The notes below the pieces were generated by a model. That model saw only the letters and a list, made by a program, of their open reading frames with translations, made no database searches and was not told the DNA's origin. From Methanobacteriota archaeon (lineage in GTDB: Archaea > Halobacteriota > Methanosarcinia > Methanosarcinales > Methanoperedenaceae): a stretch of 5,189 nt of DNA. The translations under genes and the position numbers were made by a program. The DNA lies in NCBI GenBank assembly GCA_018899795.1, contig JAHIHJ010000288.1, forward strand, positions 1 to 5,189. Direction: 5' to 3'. Below, piece after piece: positions 1 to 4,802 of this stretch (the stretch's first letter is position 1; every line of letters begins with the position of its first letter).

Positions 1-1445
1 CCTTTGATGGTGTAGGCTGCGGATTGGAACGCGCTCTTTACCTTTGCATGTTCGACTGAGGGGTCTATCTGGTCTGGTTTAAGGTCGTATATCGCGATAT
101 CTGCATCTGCGCCAATACCAAGATGTCCTTTGGTATCAAGCAGTCCGAGCACCTTTGCAGAGCCTGCGCGGGTCATTATCGCTATGTCGTTAAAGTCCAG
201 TTCGCGGTCAATTCCAGGTATCTTTGTTCTCTTATGGACAGCCTCGTGCACCGTCTTGATCTCTTCCTGCCGCTTCTTATTGCTCATAAGGAGCGCTATG
301 ACCTCAGGATAATTCACGAACGGACCGCCGTTGGGATGGTCTGTGGTAAGCAGCACCTTGTACGGATCCTTCGTAAGAAGTGCAAGTTCAAGTCCTATCG
401 CCCACATGATGGCATGGACTGATATCTGTTTGACGTAGAATATGGGCACTACACCTGATGCATCTTCAAGCTCCACATCGCCGTTGCCCCATTTTGCATG
501 CAGCAGTTTGGCATTTGCGTATTGCACAGGACCGTCTGCCGTCATGGTCGTGGCGCTCCCGAAGACCAGTTGACCCATGTCGATGGTAACATTATCGCAG
601 TTGTTAATGTAATTGGCAACTTCGTCTGCTTTTGATTCAAAGTCTCCCCAGTTGGTGCCGCCCCAGGCGTTGAAGGTGACATGCGTGACGTGGAGCACCT
701 GCCTGTCCCTGGTCGGCTTGACCTGGCTGGCAAGCTCCATGCTCGCAATAGTGGTCTTGATATTGCCAGGTTTCCCCAGATTGTTGCAATGCAGATGCAC
801 TGAATGAGGCAGTCCCAGCATCTCATTGACTTTCATCAATGAAACAATGATCTCTCTTGGGGTGACCTCGAAATTCGGGACAACATCGTCAAGACCTGAT
901 ACGTTCTTGCCGAATCCCCACATCTCGCCGCCCCCCGGGTTCACCACTTTGACGCCGAACCCTCTTGAAGCAAGCAGACCCCATGCCACGTATGCAGCCA
1001 GCTTGTCCATGTCTTTCTCGCGCACGAAATCCATCGTAGGCCAGTTGCTCCCGAAAAGCGTGAGTGCGCCCTTGTCTATTATAGGTATCTCCTCAAGCTC
1101 TTCATGCGTATGACGGGCTTTCATTATCGCCTGTGCAGCCTCGAACACCGTGGTATATCCCATCTGAGCATAGCGGTATCCCATTGCATAGACGTTCGGC
1201 ACTGTGTAACCGGTGCACGGTCTTGTGAGTTTTGTCCTTGGCTTGATACCGATCCTTGTATCCTCGGGGCGCATTATCCTCCCTACATTCACTTTTGCAC
1301 CTGCAATGTGCGAATGTGCGTCCACGCCGCCCGGCATCACAAGCCTGCCTCCTGCATCGATAACCTTCGCGTTGCTGCTCACTCTGTCAACTATCTTTCC
1401 ATCTTTGATGCATATATCCGTTTTATCGCCTTTGATCCCGTTCAG
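1..1445 (-). CDS. fwdA: Formylmethanofuran dehydrogenase subunit A (partial; 5' end abnormal, 3' end outside window)
   Basis: FwdA is the amidohydrolase-type subunit of the cytoplasmic tungsten/molybdenum formylmethanofuran dehydrogenase. It moves the formyl group between formate and methanofuran at a binuclear metal site. The frame is open for 481 codons from 1445 to the left edge; the family is usually about 570 residues, so the C-terminus is missing. Visible landmarks, counted from the codon at 1445, are GGVDAHSHIAG with the metal-binding HxH at 44 and 46, GVKVVNPGGGEMWGFG with the probable carboxylysine at 166, HLHCNNLG, HVTHVTFNAWGG and TTDHPNGGPF. The 5' end is odd. A TAA at 1446-1448 sits directly before LNGIKGDKTDIC, whereas family members carry about 13 more residues (a start and the first beta strands) before this point. 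No in-frame ATG or GTG occurs upstream of the stop. The first possible starts are a GTG at codon 22 and an ATG at codon 37. It overlaps the end of the upstream FwdB-like frame by 23 bases. Family identity is near certain; whether this copy is functional is doubtful. Confidence 0.93.
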   Translation of the reverse strand, partial: MNGIKGDKTDICIKDGKIVDRVSSNAKVIDAGGRLVMPGGVDAHSHIAGAKVNVGRIMRPEDTRIGIKPRTKLTRPCTGYTVPNVYAMGYRYAQMGYTTVFEAAQAIMKARHTHEELEEIPIIDKGALTLFGSNWPTMDFVREKDMDKLAAYVAWGLLASRGFGVKVVNPGGGEMWGFGKNVSGLDDVVPNFEVTPREIIVSLMKVNEMLGLPHSVHLHCNNLGKPGNIKTTIASMELASQVKPTRDRQVLHVTHVTFNAWGGTNWGDFESKADEVANYINNCDNVTIDMGQLVFGSATTMTADGPVQYANAKLLHAKWGNGDVELEDASGVVPIFYVKQISVHAIMWAIGLELALLTKDPYKVLLTTDHPNGGPFVNYPEVIALLMSNKKRQEEIKTVHEAVHKRTKIPGIDRELDFNDIAIMTRAGSAKVLGLLDTKGHLGIGADADIAIYDLKPDQIDPSVEHAKVKSAFQSAAYTIK

Positions 1446-1980
1446 TTATCTTTTCAAGGATCTCAATATCAGTCGGATGTGTGGGTTCTATCAATTTCCT
1501 GTATCTCAGCGAAACGCCGTCCATCCTGTATGCCGTACCTTCGACCTCCACGCCGCATATAGCCACTGGTATTACTACATTCGCAACTTCTGTCGTGGGA
1601 TTCCAGTATGGGTCAATCTGGATGACCGGTATCCTTGCAAGATGTCGCACTGAATCTGCCGGGAAATGAGCCCCGGCGTCACCTGCGATTATCATCGCTG
1701 CATCCGTCTCTTTCCTTGTCAGCAGGTCATTCGCCGCAGTCTCGCCCGGATTATAATACGGCGCACCGCGCGCAAAATCGACAGCAGTAGCATAACCCGT
1801 TTCCCAGGCGCAGACCTGCCCGAATCCTGTCACATTATAGTGTCCGCGCATCGGGGTAATGACGTATTTCGTAAATGAGTTCAATTCGGTAATCAGGGAT
1901 ATGGCATTATCGATATTCTTGTATCTTGATATGCTCTGGGTAAGCCCCATACCGAAGAAAATCGCTCCGAATGCAGTCAT
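1423..1980 (-). pseudogene. fwdB: FwdB C-terminal fragment within the chimeric ORF
   Basis: This is the part of the chimeric frame that derives from formylmethanofuran dehydrogenase subunit B, the molybdopterin-binding subunit that reduces CO2 to formate in the Fwd complex. Roughly 180 C-terminal residues remain, with conserved stretches around RGHYNVTGF, EGTAYRMDGV and the closing EILEKITE. The N-terminal half of the family is missing: there is no CxxC cluster motif and no active-site Cys or Sec region. The 5' boundary is approximate, because it lies where cytochrome sequence gives way to GAIFFGMGL. The 3' boundary is a second breakpoint into fwdA at about 1438-1445. The only in-frame internal ATG near the boundary is at 1978-1980; it has no convincing ribosome site. 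Confidence 0.8.
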
Positions 1981-2553
1981 GTTTTTGCTCCCGTCCTGGA
2001 ACAATAGATAACTATTGTATTGCTTAACCCTATTCCCATGACACCTGTCATCATCGCAATATCTTGTGCCCACGGTATGAACCTCGCTCACAGCCGTGCT
2101 CACCCCCATCAATTCAAGGTTATGGCACAGCTTGCATATTTCTGCCCCATCAATAACCCCATTCTGGTCAATATCAAGGTCATATAACCTGAATGTGTTA
2201 TTATAAACCCACACTGAACCATTCCAGACCCATGTATCGTTCGTCCCGCTGTTATCGCTGTCCACGTTCGTATAAATAAATCCCGCCGGGTCATAGCTTA
2301 TTCCCCCGACCTGAAGATAGGTAGTATAATTCTTATTCCCCGCAGCCCTCTTATGCGCCTCAAGCGCCAGCGTCTGCGATGAATTCATATCCATATAAGC
2401 ATCAAACCTGTGGCACTCCACACAGTCCACGTTCCTGCCGCTGATGAAGGTATGCTGACCCCTACCAACAGCCTGCATAACCGGGGTCTGAGATATCAGG
2501 GCTATTATGGATGAGATCAGTATCAAATAGAGGATCAGTTTTTTGGTTTCCAT
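1423..2553 (-). CDS. Chimeric ORF: exported multiheme cytochrome N-terminus joined to C-terminal part of FwdB
   Basis: This 376-residue frame is made of two unrelated parts. Residues 1-30 form a signal peptide (KK, hydrophobic 6-20, possible cleavage after MQA). Residues 31 to about 190 look like an extracytoplasmic c-type cytochrome, with heme motifs CVECH (44-48) and CKLCH (140-144), a CX4CH candidate CDDDRCH (166-172), and a canonical EF-hand loop DIDQNGVIDGAE (127-138). From about residue 196 the protein is unmistakably FwdB: GAIFFGMGLTQS, RGHYNVTGF (236-244), YNPGETAANDLL, GAHFP, NPTTEVANVVIP and EGTAYRMDGV (338-347). The join is in frame near position 1970-1980. FwdB is normally about 430 residues and cytoplasmic. 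Its first half, which holds the 4Fe-4S and active-site metal ligands, is absent. The last residues (RDQRR) read fwdA DNA out of frame. There is no clear Shine-Dalgarno before the ATG at 2553. I infer a recombination product or assembly chimera, not a working enzyme subunit. Domain assignments are strong; biological reality is uncertain. Confidence 0.85.
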   Translation of the reverse strand: METKKLILYLILISSIIALISQTPVMQAVGRGQHTFISGRNVDCVECHRFDAYMDMNSSQTLALEAHKRAAGNKNYTTYLQVGGISYDPAGFIYTNVDSDNSGTNDTWVWNGSVWVYNNTFRLYDLDIDQNGVIDGAEICKLCHNLELMGVSTAVSEVHTVGTRYCDDDRCHGNRVKQYNSYLLFQDGSKNMTAFGAIFFGMGLTQSISRYKNIDNAISLITELNSFTKYVITPMRGHYNVTGFGQVCAWETGYATAVDFARGAPYYNPGETAANDLLTRKETDAAMIIAGDAGAHFPADSVRHLARIPVIQIDPYWNPTTEVANVVIPVAICGVEVEGTAYRMDGVSLRYRKLIEPTHPTDIEILEKITERDQRR

Positions 2554-2560
2554 TGATATG

Positions 2561-2590
2561 AAGATATTAGCCTGTCCTGATAAATATCTT
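2561..2590. promoter_or_regulatory. Inverted repeat upstream of the cytochrome start
   Basis: AAGATATT (2561-2568) and AATATCTT (2583-2590) form a perfect 8-base inverted repeat with a 14-base spacer. It lies 8-37 bases upstream of the ATG at 2553. The half-site centres are 22 bases apart, about two helical turns, as expected of an operator for a dimeric regulator. A transcript hairpin in the leader is the alternative. The right arm also contains a weak TATA-like AGATATTTA on the minus strand. Confidence 0.35.
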
Positions 2591-2604
2591 TTGTCAGGTT
2601 TTGG

Positions 2605-2612
2605 TTATAAAG
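2605..2612 (-). promoter_or_regulatory. Candidate TATA box for the cytochrome/FwdB chimeric ORF
   Basis: On the minus strand this reads CTTTATAA, a plausible archaeal TATA element 52-59 bases before the ATG at 2553. Transcription starting about 25 bases downstream would give a leader of roughly 25-30 bases that includes much of the inverted repeat. The call rests only on sequence match and spacing. Confidence 0.3.
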
Positions 2613-2625
2613 AGATTTATTTGAT

Positions 2626-2773
2626 TTAACTAAAGCTTTTCAGAAGCTCTAATTCTCTCTCTAGATCCACCGTAGAGTATTTTGACCTGTAGCCTTTTCT
2701 ATTCATGTATTCCTCGATTTCCCCAACTGTCAGTCCTGTTTCCTCTGACAGAGCTTGTCTTGACCTCTGTCAT
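2626..2773 (-). pseudogene. Small ORF downstream of the antitoxin, apparently frameshifted
   Basis: Between the antitoxin stop and the cytochrome promoter lies a coding-like stretch ending at TAA 2626-2628. It contains SRQALSEETGLTVGEIEEY, followed by a lysine/glutamate-rich helical tail ending LERELELLKSFS. This frame has no start upstream of its conserved-looking part and is closed by TGA at 2770-2772. An ATG at 2771-2773 lies in another frame and reads MTE before running out of frame. Removing one G from the GG of GAGGTC (near 2764-2765) would give a continuous protein of about 49 residues beginning MTESRQALSEE. Its start lies about 9 bases after the antitoxin stop, so it looks like a third member of the toxin-antitoxin operon. 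I do not recognise the family. A sequencing error is as likely as a true frameshift. Confidence 0.4.
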
Positions 2774-2781
2774 AATAAGAT

Positions 2782-3042
2782 TTAGCTTGTTGCTTCAATC
2801 TCTTCAGCAAATTTCCTGAGAGATAAGACCGGCACAACCATAGTTTCATCAGGTTTTAAATTTTCTTTCAGGAGACTGTCTATTACTCCATATATCTTTG
2901 AAGAAAAATACTTCTCATTACACTGATCACATACCTTGGCAGGCACGTTCTTAAAAACATAGAGCTTTTCTTTTCTCCAGAGGTCAAGGCTGATTGTTTT
3001 TTTCCTTAAGTTACCTCTACAGAACTGGCATTTATCTTCCAT
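2782..3042 (-). CDS. YgiT-type zinc-finger antitoxin-like protein
   Basis: This 86-residue protein has the pattern of the short YgiT/MqsA-N type zinc-finger proteins. A CxxC pair (C5, C8) is followed by a tryptophan-containing strand (DLWRKEKLYVFKNVPAKVC) and a second CxxC (C38, C41). These four cysteines would bind one zinc ion. Family members of this size lack the DNA-binding HTH of full MqsA and are typically paired with a DUF4258 or RelE-like partner, as here. Its ATG overlaps the last base of the toxin stop (TAATG), and a clear ribosome site AGGAG lies 6 bases upstream, inside the toxin gene, so translation is probably coupled. The C-terminal segment ETMVVPVLSLRKFAEEIEA could be the toxin-binding part. 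The antitoxin role is inferred from family and gene pairing; it has not been shown for this protein. Confidence 0.75.
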   Translation of the reverse strand: MEDKCQFCRGNLRKKTISLDLWRKEKLYVFKNVPAKVCDQCNEKYFSSKIYGVIDSLLKENLKPDETMVVPVLSLRKFAEEIEATS

Positions 3043-3341
3043 TATTTTCTCCTCTTGTATTCAATCCATTTATTTTCATCGGGATAATAGACCGTTATTA
3101 ATTTTATGATCGGTGAAAAGGCACAAACAACATGCAGTGGTTTGCCTTTCTCATCTTTTCCATATATAAGGCATGATGGATAAGGTTTGTCATCATCATA
3201 TTCCTCAATAATCTCTCCATGAATAATTGCGTATTCGATATCTTCTTTCCAGACATCACGTTCCAATGCCCTTTCAAGGGCATGCTGGGAAATATCATAA
3301 TTATCTGCGACAATGCTATCTTTTATCTTCTTAATATCCAT
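3042..3341 (-). CDS. DUF4258 domain protein, putative toxin of a type II toxin-antitoxin pair
   Basis: The 99-residue product matches the DUF4258 pattern along its whole length. It has an N-terminal helix with SQHALERALERDVWKEDIE, the EAI..GEIIEEY-like strand (AIIHGEIIEEYDDDKPYPSC), then GKPLHVVCAF and a final ITVYYPDENKWIEY strand. DUF4258 proteins are small and predicted to share the RelE/ParE-like fold; many lie beside YgiT-type zinc-finger genes, as this one does. I chose the ATG at 3341; the codon before it is a TTG that could also serve. No Shine-Dalgarno precedes it, so a short leader or leaderless transcript is likely. Toxin activity is inferred from gene pairing only. This stretch is visibly more A+T-rich than the fwd genes, which suggests a separate origin. 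Confidence 0.78.
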   Translation of the reverse strand: MDIKKIKDSIVADNYDISQHALERALERDVWKEDIEYAIIHGEIIEEYDDDKPYPSCLIYGKDEKGKPLHVVCAFSPIIKLITVYYPDENKWIEYKRRK

Positions 3342-3344
3342 CAA

Positions 3345-3380
3345 ATTATCATGTTGTTATATGTATTATCATGTTTATAA
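3345..3380 (-). promoter_or_regulatory. Toxin-antitoxin promoter with tandem 11-base repeats
   Basis: The sequence attatcatgtt occurs at 3345-3355 and again, identically, at 3365-3375, so the repeats start exactly 20 bases apart. They lie directly upstream of the toxin start. A minus-strand TATA-like GTTATAAA (about 3373-3380) overlaps the distal copy and would place transcription start within the proximal repeat. A shorter inverted copy (catgataa) is at 3431-3438. Two same-face sites over a core promoter fit autorepression by the toxin-antitoxin complex. That role is inferred; the repeats are seen directly. Confidence 0.5.
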
Positions 3381-3410
3381 CAGTTCAGTAAGCATCGAGA
3401 AAGTAATCTG

Positions 3411-3416
3411 AAAAAA
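3411..3416 (-). terminator. Possible oligo-T terminator after the short cytochrome gene
   Basis: The plus strand has six A residues here, giving T6 on the minus strand about 90 bases after the stop of the short cytochrome gene and before the toxin promoter. Archaeal termination often occurs at such T tracts. It is short and could be chance. Confidence 0.25.
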
Positions 3417-3503
3417 TCTGTGGATTTGTCCATGATAAACCTGTATTAGGGGGATTGATTTGTCTATCCGTCTTGATAAAAGCTAAATGGCGGGATTCGG
3501 AGT

Positions 3504-3971
3504 TTATCCCCCCGACACATTATCAAAGAACTGTTTCGCCCTCAGGTAAGCCCCTGCCCTGTCCCCTTTCTGCAATATATAATGCGCAGACTGGTTCAAC
3601 CCGCTCATCCCGCTGTGGATATCTATGGCGCCTGTGGAAACATTATAACCCGAATGGCAGTTGGTGCAGTATATATCCTTCGTGAGGTTGTGCGCCAGAT
3701 TGATATTATACTGTTCTGTCAGGTTCGGATTATACCCGTGGCAGATGCAGCCTGCATTCCTGTGCACGCTTGTGTCAACACTTGCAACTCTCTCTTGATG
3801 GCATTTAACGCAGAACTCAGCCGCAGCCGTGGACTGGGTGCTGGCGGTCTTGTTGAGGTATAGGGAATGGCTTCCCGGGTAGAAAGCTGAAGTTAGGACT
3901 ATGCCAAGTGATATAGCCAGAGCTACGATCAATACCATTAGCAGTCTTTTTTCATTCGTGGAGAATTTCAT
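3504..3971 (-). CDS. Short membrane-anchored c-type cytochrome
   Basis: The product is about 155 residues. A charged start (MKFSTNEKR) is followed by a hydrophobic segment at roughly 10-30, which acts as a signal peptide or membrane anchor, so the rest lies outside the cytoplasm. Two canonical heme-attachment motifs are visible: CVKCH (54-58) and CTNCH (102-106). A third site, CICH (75-78), has only one residue between the cysteines. Nearby histidines at about 70, 94, 119 and 130 could be distal heme ligands. Several N-x-S/T sequons fit a surface glycoprotein. The likely role is extracytoplasmic electron transfer, as for the multiheme cytochromes of anaerobic methanotrophic archaea; the exact partner is unknown. 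Start: ATG at 3971 or the GTG just before it, both served by GGAG 5-8 bases upstream. It shares an intergenic region with the divergent acylphosphatase gene. Confidence 0.8.
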   Translation of the reverse strand: MKFSTNEKRLLMVLIVALAISLGIVLTSAFYPGSHSLYLNKTASTQSTAAAEFCVKCHQERVASVDTSVHRNAGCICHGYNPNLTEQYNINLAHNLTKDIYCTNCHSGYNVSTGAIDIHSGMSGLNQSAHYILQKGDRAGAYLRAKQFFDNVSGG

Positions 3972-4030
3972 CACGGGTTCTCCGCTATTTATGCGGTATC
4001 AAAATATTGGCATTGATATGTAGTAAACTC

Positions 4031-4066
4031 CTTTTATATATGGTTTCTCCATGAGTTCATATATGG
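4031..4066. promoter_or_regulatory. Divergent promoter region with a strong TATA element
   Basis: CCTTTTATATATGG (about 4030-4043) is a good archaeal TATA box for the plus-strand acylphosphatase gene, giving a predicted leader of about 45-50 bases. Read on the minus strand it is CCATATATAAAAGG, also usable for the short cytochrome gene. The octamer atatatgg recurs at 4059-4066, 23 bases after the copy at 4036-4043. No ribosome site stands out before the ATG at 4110. Confidence 0.4.
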
Positions 4067-4109
4067 AAAATGTATTTATGGGTTAAGAAACCAAATAAGA
4101 ATAGAATTT

Positions 4110-4655
4110 ATGCAAGTGAGAGCAATAATAACCGCAAGTGGAGAAGTCCAGAGAGTTGGATATAGAGGTGTTGTTGAGCGGTTTGCACGTAAATTGAAAC
4201 TCACAGGTTGTGTTGAGAATATTAAACCTTATGATGTGAGGATCGTTTGCGAAGGGGATAAAGCCAGTATAGACTCATTTCTCAGGCTGATCAGGATCAA
4301 GGAATACCCTATTGATGTGGAAAATCTGGATGTCAGGTTCGAGGATGCTACAGGAGAATTTGAATATTTTGAGATAAAACGCCAGGATATGGCTGAAGAA
4401 CTTGGGGAGCGACTCGATATAGCAAATACCAAGATGACTATTATGACACAGAAGCAGGATGTAATGATTGAAAAACTGGATAATAATACATCTACTCTTA
4501 TTGACTTCAAGAACGAAACAAATGAAAATTTAGGTCGGCTAACAAATATCATGACAAAACATGATGTTGATGCTCAGGAACGGATTGCAAATCTTACAGT
4601 GGAGATATCGGGTATAAAAGATCGACTTACGCGCTTAGAATCTGCGATTAGTTGA
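4110..4655 (+). CDS. Acylphosphatase-domain protein with C-terminal coiled coil
   Basis: Residues 1 to about 90 are an acylphosphatase domain. The signature region SGEVQRVGYR holds the phosphate-binding loop and the catalytic Arg19, and the catalytic Asn is N37 in GCVENIKPYDV. This is followed by VRIVCEGDKASIDSFLRLI, as in the family. Acylphosphatases are normally about 90-100 residues and hydrolyse carboxyl-phosphate bonds such as that of acetyl phosphate. Here a further 90 residues follow (about 92-181). They are rich in Glu, Lys, Asn and Thr with hydrophobic heptad spacing, ending GIKDRLTRLESAIS, and are predicted to be an oligomerising coiled coil. In the signature the usual QGVGFR is QRVGYR; both catalytic residues are kept, so activity is plausible. 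There is no signal peptide, so it is cytoplasmic. It is transcribed alone, divergent from the cytochrome and convergent with fwdC. The role of the coiled coil is unknown. Confidence 0.82.
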   Translation: MQVRAIITASGEVQRVGYRGVVERFARKLKLTGCVENIKPYDVRIVCEGDKASIDSFLRLIRIKEYPIDVENLDVRFEDATGEFEYFEIKRQDMAEELGERLDIANTKMTIMTQKQDVMIEKLDNNTSTLIDFKNETNENLGRLTNIMTKHDVDAQERIANLTVEISGIKDRLTRLESAIS

Positions 4656-4751
4656 ATGTATCAAACATTTCAACTATGTGGTCGATTATCCTTAAACTGG
4701 ATTCATCTACCCAGAAGAAATTAGAACGTCTCAAAAATTGTTTAAGAGGGT

Positions 4752-4776
4752 CTTTTTAATTCCTGTAATTTTTAAA
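4752..4776 (+). terminator. T-rich terminator region after the acylphosphatase gene
   Basis: Two T5 tracts (tcTTTTTaa at 4753-4757 and aatTTTTaaa near 4768-4773) lie about 100-115 bases after the stop at 4655. This is typical of archaeal oligo-T termination. The 4656-4802 gap otherwise holds no coding sequence that I can see. Confidence 0.35.
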
Positions 4777-4777
4777 T

Positions 4778-4784
4778 AAAAAAA
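4778..4784 (-). terminator. Oligo-T terminator for fwdC
   Basis: Seven A residues on the plus strand give T7 on the minus strand, starting about 19 bases beyond the fwdC stop (4803-4805) in a very AT-rich stretch. This suggests that fwdC is the last gene of its transcript, not continuous with the fwdB/fwdA pieces to the left. Confidence 0.5.
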
Positions 4785-4802
4785 TAATTATATAATTGTT
4801 TT

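Noticed and set aside
1104..1653. Plus-strand ORFs of about 150 codons opposite fwdA/fwdB
   Set aside because: They are antisense to clearly recognisable FwdA and FwdB coding sequence, are rich in Cys, His, Arg and Ser without any known pattern, and look like shadow frames.
2109..2294. 61-codon minus-strand ORF within the cytochrome region
   Set aside because: It overlaps the heme-motif frame in another frame and shows no recognisable pattern.
1423..2553. A functional exported cytochrome-formylmethanofuran dehydrogenase
   Set aside because: The catalytic and cluster-binding half of FwdB is missing, the adjoining fwdA is also damaged, and export would separate FwdB from its cytoplasmic partners.
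2551..4020. Ten-base match cattgatatg at 2551-2560 and 4011-4020, both near cytochrome starts
   Set aside because: Several chance pairs of this length are expected in a window this size, and the two copies are at different distances from their genes (one includes the start codon).
4229..4552. Minus-strand ORF inside the acylphosphatase gene
   Set aside because: It is low-complexity serine/isoleucine-rich sequence antisense to a conserved gene, and so a shadow of it.
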